In this document: positions 1 to 6,370 of the stretch, in pieces | Numbering within the stretch: the stretch's first letter is position 1 | Layout: each line of letters opens with the position of its first letter | Assembly: GCA_937877165.1 (NCBI GenBank) | Contig: CALEFO010000092.1 | Coordinates: 1-9,731 of the forward strand | DNA length: 9,731 nucleotides | Origin: an uncultured Lachnospiraceae bacterium | GTDB taxonomy: Bacteria; Bacillota; Clostridia; Lachnospirales; Lachnospiraceae | Reading direction: 5' to 3' | The notes under the pieces: generated by a model | Told to the model about the DNA's origin: nothing | Database searches by the model: none | The model's input: the letters and a program-made list of their open reading frames with translations, nothing else | Position numbers and translations under genes: made by a program

Positions 1-1239
1 GGCTCCTTGCCTATTTCCCTTCGGGTTCTGGCTGATCCAGTCCACCGTATCCGGATCTACACCTTCCGCGATGTCATATCCCATGGAGCGAAGCGCAACA
101 CGGGCCAGAAGATTTGCGTACTTCACTCTTCCTGCCTCCGTCATGTGAATGCCATCAAGCAGATCTTCTGATGCCGTATAGATGTTAATTCCAGAATTCT
201 CATACTCGTTGACCGTAGTCGTGTTCGGATGACCTCCCGCCGGATGCGTTGCCGTTTCCACATAGTTGAACAAGGTGCCATACCCATTGTTCACGATATT
301 TGAATCACCAAGAAATGCTCCGGTCCCTCCTTGCCAGAACTGCGCGTAGGTCGGAGTGCAGACGAGGATCTGGGCATTTGGGAAATAATTCCGGATATCC
401 AATATGATGGATTCCAGAGCGCCATAATAGGTATACACGCTCCCCGGATCCTTCTCATCATACATTGGCTTTTTCGACAGATAATCGTTCACACCATACT
501 CCAGAACGAACAAATCCGTCTTGGAGAAGTCGCAGCTCTCAAATACATTCTTCTGATAATCCCAGCCGTCCAGGCAGGAGTCACTCTGCTCTCCGACGAT
601 CGCCTTCATCAGATTTACCCCGCAGGTGGTTTCCCACTGGGACATATCCTTTCCAACGTCTGCCTGCTCCGCCGCGGCGCACTTTCCGCCAAGCGCCAGA
701 TTGTAGACATTGGCGTGAAGCTTCTCCGACAGGAGGTATCCAAGCCCATCCATTCCAAGGAAATTAGCAAACTGTGAATCGCCAAGAACCACAACCTGGA
801 ACATTGCCTTTCCTCTCTTGCCATAGAGAGTGGAAGTTACGCCGTCCGGAAGAGGTGCCTCATTCAGCGTCGGATTCTCGATTTCCGAAGGATCTACCGT
901 CGTTATTTCGGAAGAAACCTCCGTCTGTGCCTCGTGCGTCACCATTTCTGTCGATGCAGCTCCCGAGGATGTATACTCCCGGTCCGCTGCATCCTTCAGA
1001 TCCGAGTTCAGATCCTTTTCCGCAGCTGCCTCATCTTCTGTGTCTGCAGCAGTACCTTCTTCTGACGAAGACGCCTGGCTGATTTCTGTTGTTATTTCAG
1101 TTCCCGTTGACGTGCCCGATCCATCCGCATTTTTCTGTGTCCCAGTCATCCGTCCCAGTAAAAATCCTGCCAGCAGAGCTGCCGCTGCAATGACAGCGGT
1201 CACTGCGTTTCTTTTCTGGATACTGTTTCTATTTTCCAT
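1..1239 (-). CDS. Membrane-anchored SGNH/GDSL hydrolase, 3' end cut by window edge
   Basis: The frame stays open for 413 codons from ATG 1239 to the left edge, so the C-terminus is missing. AGGAAGG lies about seven bases before the start. Residues about 12-30 are one hydrophobic segment (signal anchor or uncleaved signal). Residues about 32-135 are a Thr/Ser/Glu/Ala-rich acidic linker. The SGNH domain follows: block I GDSQF with nucleophile Ser155, a Gly pair at 184-185, GVND with Asn251, and block V DGIH with Asp362 and His365. All four SGNH residues are therefore present and the enzyme should be active outside the membrane. In the families known to pair with MBOAT proteins (DltD, AlgJ/AlgX, PatB) such a domain moves or removes acyl groups on a surface polymer. 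The same-strand MBOAT gene two genes upstream supports that role here, but the polymer is unknown. A plain secreted esterase is the alternative. The 134-bp gap before it shows no clear promoter or terminator. Confidence 0.9.
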   Translation of the reverse strand, partial: MENRNSIQKRNAVTAVIAAAALLAGFLLGRMTGTQKNADGSGTSTGTEITTEISQASSSEEGTAADTEDEAAAEKDLNSDLKDAADREYTSSGAASTEMVTHEAQTEVSSEITTVDPSEIENPTLNEAPLPDGVTSTLYGKRGKAMFQVVVLGDSQFANFLGMDGLGYLLSEKLHANVYNLALGGKCAAAEQADVGKDMSQWETTCGVNLMKAIVGEQSDSCLDGWDYQKNVFESCDFSKTDLFVLEYGVNDYLSKKPMYDEKDPGSVYTYYGALESIILDIRNYFPNAQILVCTPTYAQFWQGGTGAFLGDSNIVNNGYGTLFNYVETATHPAGGHPNTTTVNEYENSGINIYTASEDLLDGIHMTEAGRVKYANLLARVALRSMGYDIAEGVDPDTVDWISQNPKGNRQGA

Positions 1240-1373
1240 AGATGCCCTTCCTGCTGCTGTTTGCAGCATAGCTGTTTCCTTTATGCCATGTTCACAAATG
1301 AAACACTTCTGAAGCCAGATATTCTCCGCCTCATTGTTTACATCATCTTATCAGTTGAAAGCTAACGCCATCT

Positions 1374-1820
1374 CTAAGGAGCCTCATTCAAACCGGAAGA
1401 GACATCCTGAAGCCCATCCAGAAAATCCTCCGTGATCATTTCATCCGAATAACTCTGGTGTCCCGGTTTATCGCAGGAAATAGAAAGGCGGTGTGTATCT
1501 GCATCAAGCTTCATCCGGACGTGTCCGCCGGCGCGGCAGAAATCCTCTGATTCCAACCGATCATCCACATCTATTATATAGTGAGCTGCAATGACCTGCC
1601 GAAGCAGCTTCTCATAATCGATGTCCTTCTCACTTTTTCCCGCCGCTTTTTCTTCACGAATCGCCGCATGATACCAGATACCGATCCAATACATGGCATC
1701 ATAGCAGGTTTCCTGATAATCTTCTGTCACAAACCGGTCATACCTTGGCTTCAGTACAAAAAAAGACAGGACGAATGCAGCTGTCACAATCACAACGGTA
1801 CATGCTTTGTGTATTCTCAC
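1374..1820 (-). CDS. Small membrane-anchored protein with a C-x2-GG...C-x4-H module
   Basis: This is a 148-residue protein of unknown function. It starts at GTG 1820, which has AAAGGAG five bases upstream; no in-frame ATG fits better. Residues about 7-23 form a single hydrophobic segment after a short basic N-terminus, so the rest probably faces outside. The external part has Cys39 in an aromatic-rich helix-like stretch (about 35-55), a charged helical region (55-92), then Cys95-x2-Gly98-Gly99 and, after a short beta-like stretch, Cys116-x4-His121. The order (anchor, one Cys, helix, C..GG, beta, C...H) resembles small pseudopilin-like secreted proteins that I recall from clostridia, whose ends read roughly CP.GG.Y.......C..HG. 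That resemblance is from memory, not from a search. It lies between the MBOAT and SGNH genes on the same strand, so a partner role in surface acylation is plausible. Two cysteines could form a disulfide. Confidence 0.75.
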   Translation of the reverse strand: MRIHKACTVVIVTAAFVLSFFVLKPRYDRFVTEDYQETCYDAMYWIGIWYHAAIREEKAAGKSEKDIDYEKLLRQVIAAHYIIDVDDRLESEDFCRAGGHVRMKLDADTHRLSISCDKPGHQSYSDEMITEDFLDGLQDVSSGLNEAP

Positions 1821-1938
1821 CGATGCTCCTTTCCCATACTCATTCCTTTCCTGTCCGACACACTTGTTTCCCTTCTAATCTTGCAGCATTTCTTCGACAG
1901 ACGATCTGCCCGCTCCGGTCAGGCAGTCCCGCACTCTC

Positions 1939-3522
1939 TTAAAAGTTCGCATACATAAACGCAGAGGATGCGTTGGAAAAGTCCACTGCAAACTGAATCA
2001 TCAGCATCAGCAGGTACAAAAACATCCAGCGAATCATTCCAGGCCTTGCTGCCAGAATATCATAAAGATTCTTCCGTTTCTCATGTATCAGATCCGTCAC
2101 AGTCAAAAAAAGGATTCCAACTGCGGCAAGAAGAAGCCCTTTTCCGGTCAGAATGCCGGAATCCATCAGAAGCTCCCGGATTGTCACAGCCAATTCAGAA
2201 ATCCGGAAACACCCGGGAAGAAACGTAGCTGCAAATGCATGCATACAGTCTCCAAATCGGTAAATCCGGTCAAAATACCACCCGATATTCACAACAAGAA
2301 ACGTTCTTGCAATTCGAAAAAGATGCATCCCACGGGAAGCAGTCTGCAGGTGAAGCTTCTCATTCCAGGAATGGAAAACCGGGCTGCAGATATCCGCAAG
2401 TGCAATCACAATTCCATTATACAGTCCCCAGAGAATATAGTGCAGTTCCGGCCCATGCCAGATTCCAACCAGGAAAAATACCAGGATATTGGCAATCGAA
2501 GCTGGCAGAACCACGCCGAGATGTTTGCCGAAGCGCTTCGATATTCTCTTTCCGAATTTCTGCACCGGCTTCAGTAGCGCAAAGGGATAGAAAACATAAT
2601 CCCGCATCCAGGCGCCAAGAGAAATATGCCACCTTCTCCAGAAATCTCCCAGCGATACTGCAAAATACGGCTGACGGAAGTTTGGAGCAAGCTCAATTCC
2701 GAACAACCCGGCTGTTCCCGTCACAATGTCGATTCCACCGGAAAAGTCCGCATACTGTTGAAACGAATACATCAGAATTGCAAAGACCACTGCAGATCCT
2801 GGAATGGTTCGGACATTGTCATCTAAAAGCACAGAAATTGCAGGAGACAGAACATTGGCGATCGCATACTTCTTCATCAGGCCGAAGGCAATCAGAAGCA
2901 TCGACCGCTTCCAGCCTTCCCACGAAGCCCTATGCTCTCCCATCAGCTGCTGGCTTAACTGGTCGAATCGCCCGATTGGCCCCTGTATCAGCTGGGGAAA
3001 GAAGGACACAAACAGGAAATAATGCAGAAAATTCTTCTCGGCCTTTATTTTTCCATTATAGACATCAATCAGATATCCGACCGCCTGGAAGGTGTAAAAC
3101 GACATTCCAAGAGGAAGAAGCCATCCGTGATAAGAAACTCCCCAATACTTGACAACGGCAAGTACTCCGAAATTGAGCAGAAGTGCCGCCGCAAGAATTC
3201 TTCTTTTCTTCTGCTGTGCATGGGCCTTCGCTTCCCGCACCGTCATTCCCTGAAAACAATTCTGAATGACCGGTGCTGACGATTTTATTGCCGTCCTATA
3301 GCTCCGGTAAGCTTCTCTCCACCGCTCCATCCCAATCGCACTTCCCCAGCAGGTCAGCGCCGTCAGCAGCAGAAAAAGCAAATTCTTCGGGCCGGAAAAC
3401 ACATAAAAAGCGATACTCGCAGAAAGAAGACAGATCCACTGTCTCCTGCCTGCAAATACCGTGTAATACAGAATGAATACGATGCACAGAAAAAGTGCAA
3501 AGCTCCAGGAAGTAATACTCAT
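1939..3522 (-). CDS. MBOAT family membrane O-acyltransferase (AlgI/DltB-like)
   Basis: This is a 527-residue polytopic protein of the membrane-bound O-acyltransferase family, which transfers acyl groups from a cytoplasmic donor to an extracytoplasmic acceptor. Many hydrophobic segments run from residue 5 to the C-terminus. Family landmarks in order are LPLGMSFYTFQ (136-146), LIQGPIGRF (178-186), QQYADFSGG (255-263), FWRRWHISLGAWMRDYVFYP (294-313, with His299) and VGIWHGPELHYILWGLYNG (352-370, with His356). The two histidines correspond to the invariant MBOAT pair. The length fits AlgI/PatA-type proteins (about 460-530). The frame could start at 3588, but ATG 3522 is chosen: it overlaps the hslO stop as ATGA, and the protein then begins directly with the first membrane helix, as is usual. 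GGAG lies 14 bases upstream, rather far, so translation probably depends on coupling to hslO. A secreted SGNH protein downstream points to O-acylation of a cell-surface polymer; substrate and acyl group are not readable. Confidence 0.93.
   Translation of the reverse strand: MSITSWSFALFLCIVFILYYTVFAGRRQWICLLSASIAFYVFSGPKNLLFLLLTALTCWGSAIGMERWREAYRSYRTAIKSSAPVIQNCFQGMTVREAKAHAQQKKRRILAAALLLNFGVLAVVKYWGVSYHGWLLPLGMSFYTFQAVGYLIDVYNGKIKAEKNFLHYFLFVSFFPQLIQGPIGRFDQLSQQLMGEHRASWEGWKRSMLLIAFGLMKKYAIANVLSPAISVLLDDNVRTIPGSAVVFAILMYSFQQYADFSGGIDIVTGTAGLFGIELAPNFRQPYFAVSLGDFWRRWHISLGAWMRDYVFYPFALLKPVQKFGKRISKRFGKHLGVVLPASIANILVFFLVGIWHGPELHYILWGLYNGIVIALADICSPVFHSWNEKLHLQTASRGMHLFRIARTFLVVNIGWYFDRIYRFGDCMHAFAATFLPGCFRISELAVTIRELLMDSGILTGKGLLLAAVGILFLTVTDLIHEKRKNLYDILAARPGMIRWMFLYLLMLMIQFAVDFSNASSAFMYANF
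3519..3522 (-). promoter_or_regulatory. ATGA stop/start overlap coupling hslO to the MBOAT gene
   Basis: Read on the minus strand, the four bases ATGA contain the ATG of the MBOAT gene (3522-3520) and the TGA of hslO (3521-3519). This arrangement normally lets the terminating ribosome restart on the next gene. It fixes the MBOAT start and shows that both genes share one transcript. Confidence 0.85.
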
Positions 3523-4430
3523 TTGCTTCGTATTTTCTCCAGAATTTCTTCGAGCTCTGCCACAGAGAAAGCATACTTGCGGCCGCAAAAGCTGCAGGAC
3601 AGCTCAACCGGCTTTTTCTCCTCAATCATCAAGGTCAGCTCCTTTTCTCCCAGTAAAGAAAGTGCCCGCGAAACCCGGTCCCTGGAGCAGTTGCAGTGAA
3701 ACTGAACCTTCGTCTTATCCGTAATCCGAAGGTCATCGAATCCCTTGAGTGCTTCTCTCAGCATGTCCTCCGGTGTCATGCCGTCCTCCAGCATTTCCGT
3801 CACATATCGGATGGAGGAGAGGTTCTTTTCCAGGCGGCTGATCGTCTCCTCCGATGCAAAGGGCATCAGCTGAATCAGAAACCCTCCGGCCTTCTTCACA
3901 GTGTGATCCGTGTCCACCAGAACTCCCAGACCGACAGAGGATGGAATCTGCTCCGACTCCGCAAAATAATGGGTGAGATCATCTGCGATTTCTCCGGAAT
4001 GAATCGCGATCTGTCCGTTGTAGGTGTCCTTCATATCCAGATCCCGGATAACCGTCAGAGTTCCCTTTCCGACGGCGCGGCCGACATCCAGATGCCCGTC
4101 CGCCTTGAGCGGGAGCATCACCAGCGGCTGCTGCACGTAGCCCTTGACATTTCCATGATGATCCGCCGTCACAACGATGGAGCCAAGCGGCCCGTCTCCG
4201 TCGAAGCGAATCGTCAGAAGGTCATCGTCATTCTTGAGCATATCGCTCATCATGAGGGCTCCCATCATGGTCCTGCCGAGCGCTGCCGTTGCAACCGGAC
4301 TCGTTCCATGGGCAGCTCTTGCCTTCTCCACGAGGTCTCTTCCCGTCACCGCAAAACAACGAATCTCATTGTTTCCCGCAATTCCGCGGATCATGTAGTC
4401 ATTTGAATTATTTACCTTCTGCTCTTCCAT
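3519..4430 (-). CDS. hslO: Hsp33 redox-regulated chaperone
   Basis: This is the cytoplasmic holdase chaperone Hsp33, which binds zinc when reduced and becomes active on oxidative unfolding. From ATG 4430 it is 303 residues, close to the usual 290-300. The N-terminal fold shows the conserved stretch HGTSPVATAALGR (residues 41-53), then GPLGSIVV and GNVKGYV. The C-terminal redox switch is intact: Cys246-x-Cys248, 30 residues, Cys279-x2-Cys282, i.e. CXC-X30-CXXC. The frame is open upstream to ATG 4538, which has AGGA ten bases ahead and would add 36 hydrophilic residues absent from typical Hsp33; the site before 4430 (GAAGAGAGAAACAGG) is only a moderate SD. I prefer 4430 on family length, but the start is the least certain part. 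The stop overlaps the MBOAT start. The apbE gene ends 168 bp upstream on the same strand with no clear terminator between, so read-through is possible. Confidence 0.95.
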   Translation of the reverse strand: MEEQKVNNSNDYMIRGIAGNNEIRCFAVTGRDLVEKARAAHGTSPVATAALGRTMMGALMMSDMLKNDDDLLTIRFDGDGPLGSIVVTADHHGNVKGYVQQPLVMLPLKADGHLDVGRAVGKGTLTVIRDLDMKDTYNGQIAIHSGEIADDLTHYFAESEQIPSSVGLGVLVDTDHTVKKAGGFLIQLMPFASEETISRLEKNLSSIRYVTEMLEDGMTPEDMLREALKGFDDLRITDKTKVQFHCNCSRDRVSRALSLLGEKELTLMIEEKKPVELSCSFCGRKYAFSVAELEEILEKIRSK

Positions 4431-4598
4431 CCTGTTTCTCTCTTCTCTATAGTTTCCAATTTCCCGGGCAGCTTCCGGTCGCCTCGTCATCTGCTTGCAG
4501 GCATCATCCATATTCTTGTTTCTGTATTCCGGCTCCATTCTTTATCATTCCTGCGTTCCTGCTGCTTCTCAAATGCCCGCGTTTTCCACGCCCGACAT

Positions 4599-5780
4599 TT
4601 ATTCCGCAGGCGTAAATTCCATTTTCTCTGTCTTCTGCACCGAATCATCCCGAAGAATAAAAAGCGCCTCATATCCGTCCATGCCTTCAATCAGACGGCT
4701 GCCCTCTTCTGAGCCCAGAATCAGGCAGATCGTTGACAGCGCATCACAGTCCGCCGAGGTTCCCTCCCGGCCCTGAATGGTAACTCCAAGGACATCCGAA
4801 TCCGCAGGGTAGCCGGTTTTCACATCAAGGATGTGGTGATACTCCTTTCCGTTCTCGGTAAAATAACGCTCATACACCCCGGAGGTCACCATTGTTCCGT
4901 CCTCAAGAGGCGATGCACCGACAATCTTCGTCCGATCGGAGTAGGGTGTCTCGATTCCAATGGAAAACGGAGAAAACGTTGTCTCCTCCGTTGTGAATCC
5001 GATGACATCCGGCTTTCCGCCCACACACTCGATGTTGCCGCCGAGGCTGACAATCGCCGAGGTCACTCCCTCCTGCCGTAGCTCCTCGCAAACCTTGTCC
5101 GCAATGTAGCCCTTGGCAATGCCGCCAAGATCAATCTCCGCCTCCGGGTCTGTAAGCTGCACGGTTCCTTCGTCCTGATCCACGGAAATATTCCTGTAGT
5201 TCACATGCCGGACCGCTTCTGACAGTGCATTCTTCTCCGGAACCTTCGGAGAGTCTGAATGAAAATCCCAGAGATCCTCTGCCTTCCCGACGGTAATGTC
5301 AAATTTTCCTTCTGAAAGATCTCCGTAGGAAATTCCCTTCTCAATGACCTCTATGGTTCTGGCATCGCAGGCGACAGGTTTCCCGTTTGCGTGATTGATG
5401 TTCCAGATGTCGGACCCTTCCTTGGTCTTACTGAGGAGCTTCTCATACTCGCTGCAAAGAGAAAAGGCCCGGGTAATCACATCCTCCGCGGCAGATGAAA
5501 AGGTACTGGTGCTTTTCTCCTCCGCAGCTGCAGATTGCCCGCTTCCTGCCGCATCTTCTGCTGCCCCGGATTTCTGAAGGCCATAGACGGTAATCTGGCA
5601 AATGGTGTCGAAGTAAAAGCTCTCCTTCGTCACCGGCTCCTCTTCCTGCACAGCCCCATCTGTGCCCTCCTGCCCGCTCCTGGACGGCAAAGGTACTGCC
5701 GTGCTGCACCCTGCCTGTGCTATAATCATGGCTGCTGCAAGGAGCCATGCTGTGAGGCTCCTCGTGTTTCGTTTCCTCAT
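4599..5780 (-). CDS. apbE: ApbE family FAD:protein FMN transferase, lipoprotein
   Basis: ApbE enzymes split FAD and attach FMN to a Thr of extracytoplasmic redox proteins, using Mg2+. From ATG 5780 the product is 393 residues. This start has AAGGA seven bases upstream and gives a clean lipoprotein signal: basic MRKRN, hydrophobic 10-22, lipobox AQAGC with Cys25. In-frame ATGs at 5795 and 5834 lack a good SD. A low-complexity stretch (about 28-50) follows the lipid anchor, and an Ala/Ser/Glu-rich insert (72-98) interrupts the early domain. Catalytic landmarks are present: DLGGIAKGYIAD (217-228), SLGGN (245-249), a YERYFTENGKEYHHILDVKTGYP region (303-325), and SADCDALST (342-350), where Asp346 and Thr350 match the usual metal ligands. 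The commonly seen HILDP reads HILDV here, a mild variant. It is divergent from the NusG domain II and Gx transporter genes, a common association, so it probably flavinylates a partner encoded elsewhere. No flavinylation target is visible in the window. Confidence 0.94.
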   Translation of the reverse strand: MRKRNTRSLTAWLLAAAMIIAQAGCSTAVPLPSRSGQEGTDGAVQEEEPVTKESFYFDTICQITVYGLQKSGAAEDAAGSGQSAAAEEKSTSTFSSAAEDVITRAFSLCSEYEKLLSKTKEGSDIWNINHANGKPVACDARTIEVIEKGISYGDLSEGKFDITVGKAEDLWDFHSDSPKVPEKNALSEAVRHVNYRNISVDQDEGTVQLTDPEAEIDLGGIAKGYIADKVCEELRQEGVTSAIVSLGGNIECVGGKPDVIGFTTEETTFSPFSIGIETPYSDRTKIVGASPLEDGTMVTSGVYERYFTENGKEYHHILDVKTGYPADSDVLGVTIQGREGTSADCDALSTICLILGSEEGSRLIEGMDGYEALFILRDDSVQKTEKMEFTPAE

Positions 5781-5804
5781 AAAGGTATCCTTCATCCCGT
5801 CATC

Positions 5805-5829
5805 AAGGCGCAGGTGGATGATCCGCCTT
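5805..5829. promoter_or_regulatory. Inverted repeat in the apbE / NusG-II divergent intergenic region
   Basis: The 72-bp gap between the divergent starts at 5780 and 5853 contains AAGGCG (5805-5810) and its exact complement CGCCTT (5824-5829), separated by 13 bases. Arm centres are 19 bp apart, about two helical turns, as in many dimer operators. With only six bases per arm it may be chance. No strong -35/-10 pair was found on either strand here. Confidence 0.25.
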
Positions 5830-5852
5830 TGCATATCAGGAGATATTTTATC

Positions 5853-6263
5853 ATGATTAAGGAGATTAAAAAAGGCGACGTCCTTCTTCTTGCCGCTTTC
5901 ATAGCGGCTGCCCTTCTGATTGCGCTCTCACCGGTTCTTCGGAGCCTTGCCTCTTCCAAAGAATATGAGAAGGCTCCGGTTCTGGAAGTCCGTGTGGCCG
6001 GAGAGCTCTACGGAACCTACGATCTGCAGCGGGATCAGACCATTACAATTCAGAATTCTTACGGAAGCAACACGCTGACCATTCGGGATGGAGCTGCCTC
6101 CATGACCTTCTCCGACTGTAAAAACCAGATCTGTGTGCACGCGGGAGCCATCCATTCCCCCGGCCAGATGATCGTCTGTCTCCCGCACCGTCTCAGTGCA
6201 GAGATTGTTTCAGCTTCGTCAGAGTCCGGCAAAGCTCCTGCTTATGATGCAATTTCCCGCTGA
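5853..6263 (+). CDS. NusG domain II family membrane-anchored protein
   Basis: This is a 136-residue protein of the NusG_II type, unrelated in role to the transcription factor NusG. It starts at ATG 5853 with AGGAG ten bases upstream. The open frame continues further upstream (to about 5535) but overlaps apbE and is not used. Residues about 9-29 are one membrane helix after a basic N-terminus, and the rest should be extracytoplasmic. The beta-rich domain (42-122) contains the family signature SDCKNQICVHAGAIHSPGQ (87-105) followed by MIVCLPHRL (106-114), with Cys89, Cys94, His96, Cys109 and His112. The three cysteines and two histidines suggest a disulfide or metal/redox site, which is inference. 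Genes of this family are usually followed by a Gx transporter gene, as here, and both occur with ApbE in flavin-dependent extracellular electron transfer loci (as I recall, eetA/eetB in Listeria). Its exact biochemical role is not established. Confidence 0.9.
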   Translation: MIKEIKKGDVLLLAAFIAAALLIALSPVLRSLASSKEYEKAPVLEVRVAGELYGTYDLQRDQTITIQNSYGSNTLTIRDGAASMTFSDCKNQICVHAGAIHSPGQMIVCLPHRLSAEIVSASSESGKAPAYDAISR

Positions 6264-6287
6264 TTTTTCAGGGATACAAATTTTCTC

Positions 6288-6296
6288 TGGTATCAT
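6288..6296 (+). promoter_or_regulatory. Possible extended -10 promoter element before the Gx gene
   Basis: TGGTATCAT matches the extended -10 form TGnTATAAT with one mismatch in the hexamer. There is no good -35 at 16-18 bases; the nearest candidate, TTTTCA at 6265-6270, is 20 bases away. If real, it would give the Gx gene its own transcript independent of the NusG-II gene. It overlaps the first small hairpin, so both cannot be read as unrelated signals. Confidence 0.25.
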
Positions 6297-6303
6297 GGAT
6301 ACC
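6289..6303 (+). repeat. Perfect hairpin 1 in the Gx gene leader
   Basis: GGTATC-ATG-GATACC is a perfect 6-bp inverted repeat with a three-base loop, 25 bases after the NusG-II stop codon. No T-run follows, so it is not an intrinsic terminator. It could be an operator half, an RNA stem, or chance. Confidence 0.4.
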
Positions 6304-6333
6304 GCCCCAATGAGAGCTATGCTGGAATAAAGA

Positions 6334-6352
6334 ATTGGGAGATCCTCCCAAT
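6334..6352 (+). repeat. Perfect hairpin 2 in the Gx gene leader
   Basis: ATTGGGAGATCCTCCCAAT is a perfect 8-bp stem (6334-6341 with 6345-6352) closing a three-base ATC loop, ending just before the AGAAGGA ribosome site and 18 bases before the Gx start codon. No T-run follows. CCCAAT at 6306-6311 is a second copy of part of the right arm and could pair with ATTGGG at 6334-6339, giving mutually exclusive folds. That suggests a regulatory RNA leader or a protein-binding site; no known riboswitch class is recognised. Confidence 0.45.
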
Positions 6353-6370
6353 AGAAGGAAGCGAGCCGAT

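Noticed and set aside
830..1312. Plus-strand open frame of 160 codons opposite the SGNH gene
   Set aside because: It is antisense to the stalk and anchor of a well-supported gene, and its Ser/Ala-rich product mirrors the low-complexity linker.
1240..1373. A promoter or small gene between the small Cys protein and the SGNH gene
   Set aside because: No -35/-10 pair with proper spacing was found, and the only small frame (17 codons, MRRRISGF...) lacks an SD.
2235..3152. Plus-strand open frame of 305 codons opposite the MBOAT gene
   Set aside because: The MBOAT reading has full family motifs; the opposite product is rich in Q, R, S and H with no domain, as expected of an antisense shadow.
4431..4598. 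Short frames after apbE, such as a nine-codon MSGVENAGI starting at the apbE stop, and the 36-residue Hsp33 extension
   Set aside because: The short frame is too small to support, and the extension is unlike Hsp33 N-termini; both were noted only as start-site uncertainty.
5535..5852. Long upstream extension of the NusG-II reading frame
   Set aside because: It overlaps the 5' part of apbE and has no SD, while ATG 5853 has AGGAG and leads straight into the membrane anchor.
5840..5890. TAAAAT as a -10 for apbE on the minus strand
   Set aside because: The hexamer at 17 bases upstream is TTTTTT, a poor -35, and AT-rich codons of the NusG-II start explain the sequence.
6075..6114. DGAASMT in the NusG-II protein as an ApbE flavinylation site
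   Set aside because: It resembles the GAT-type acceptor motif but has Ala where the acceptor Thr should be.
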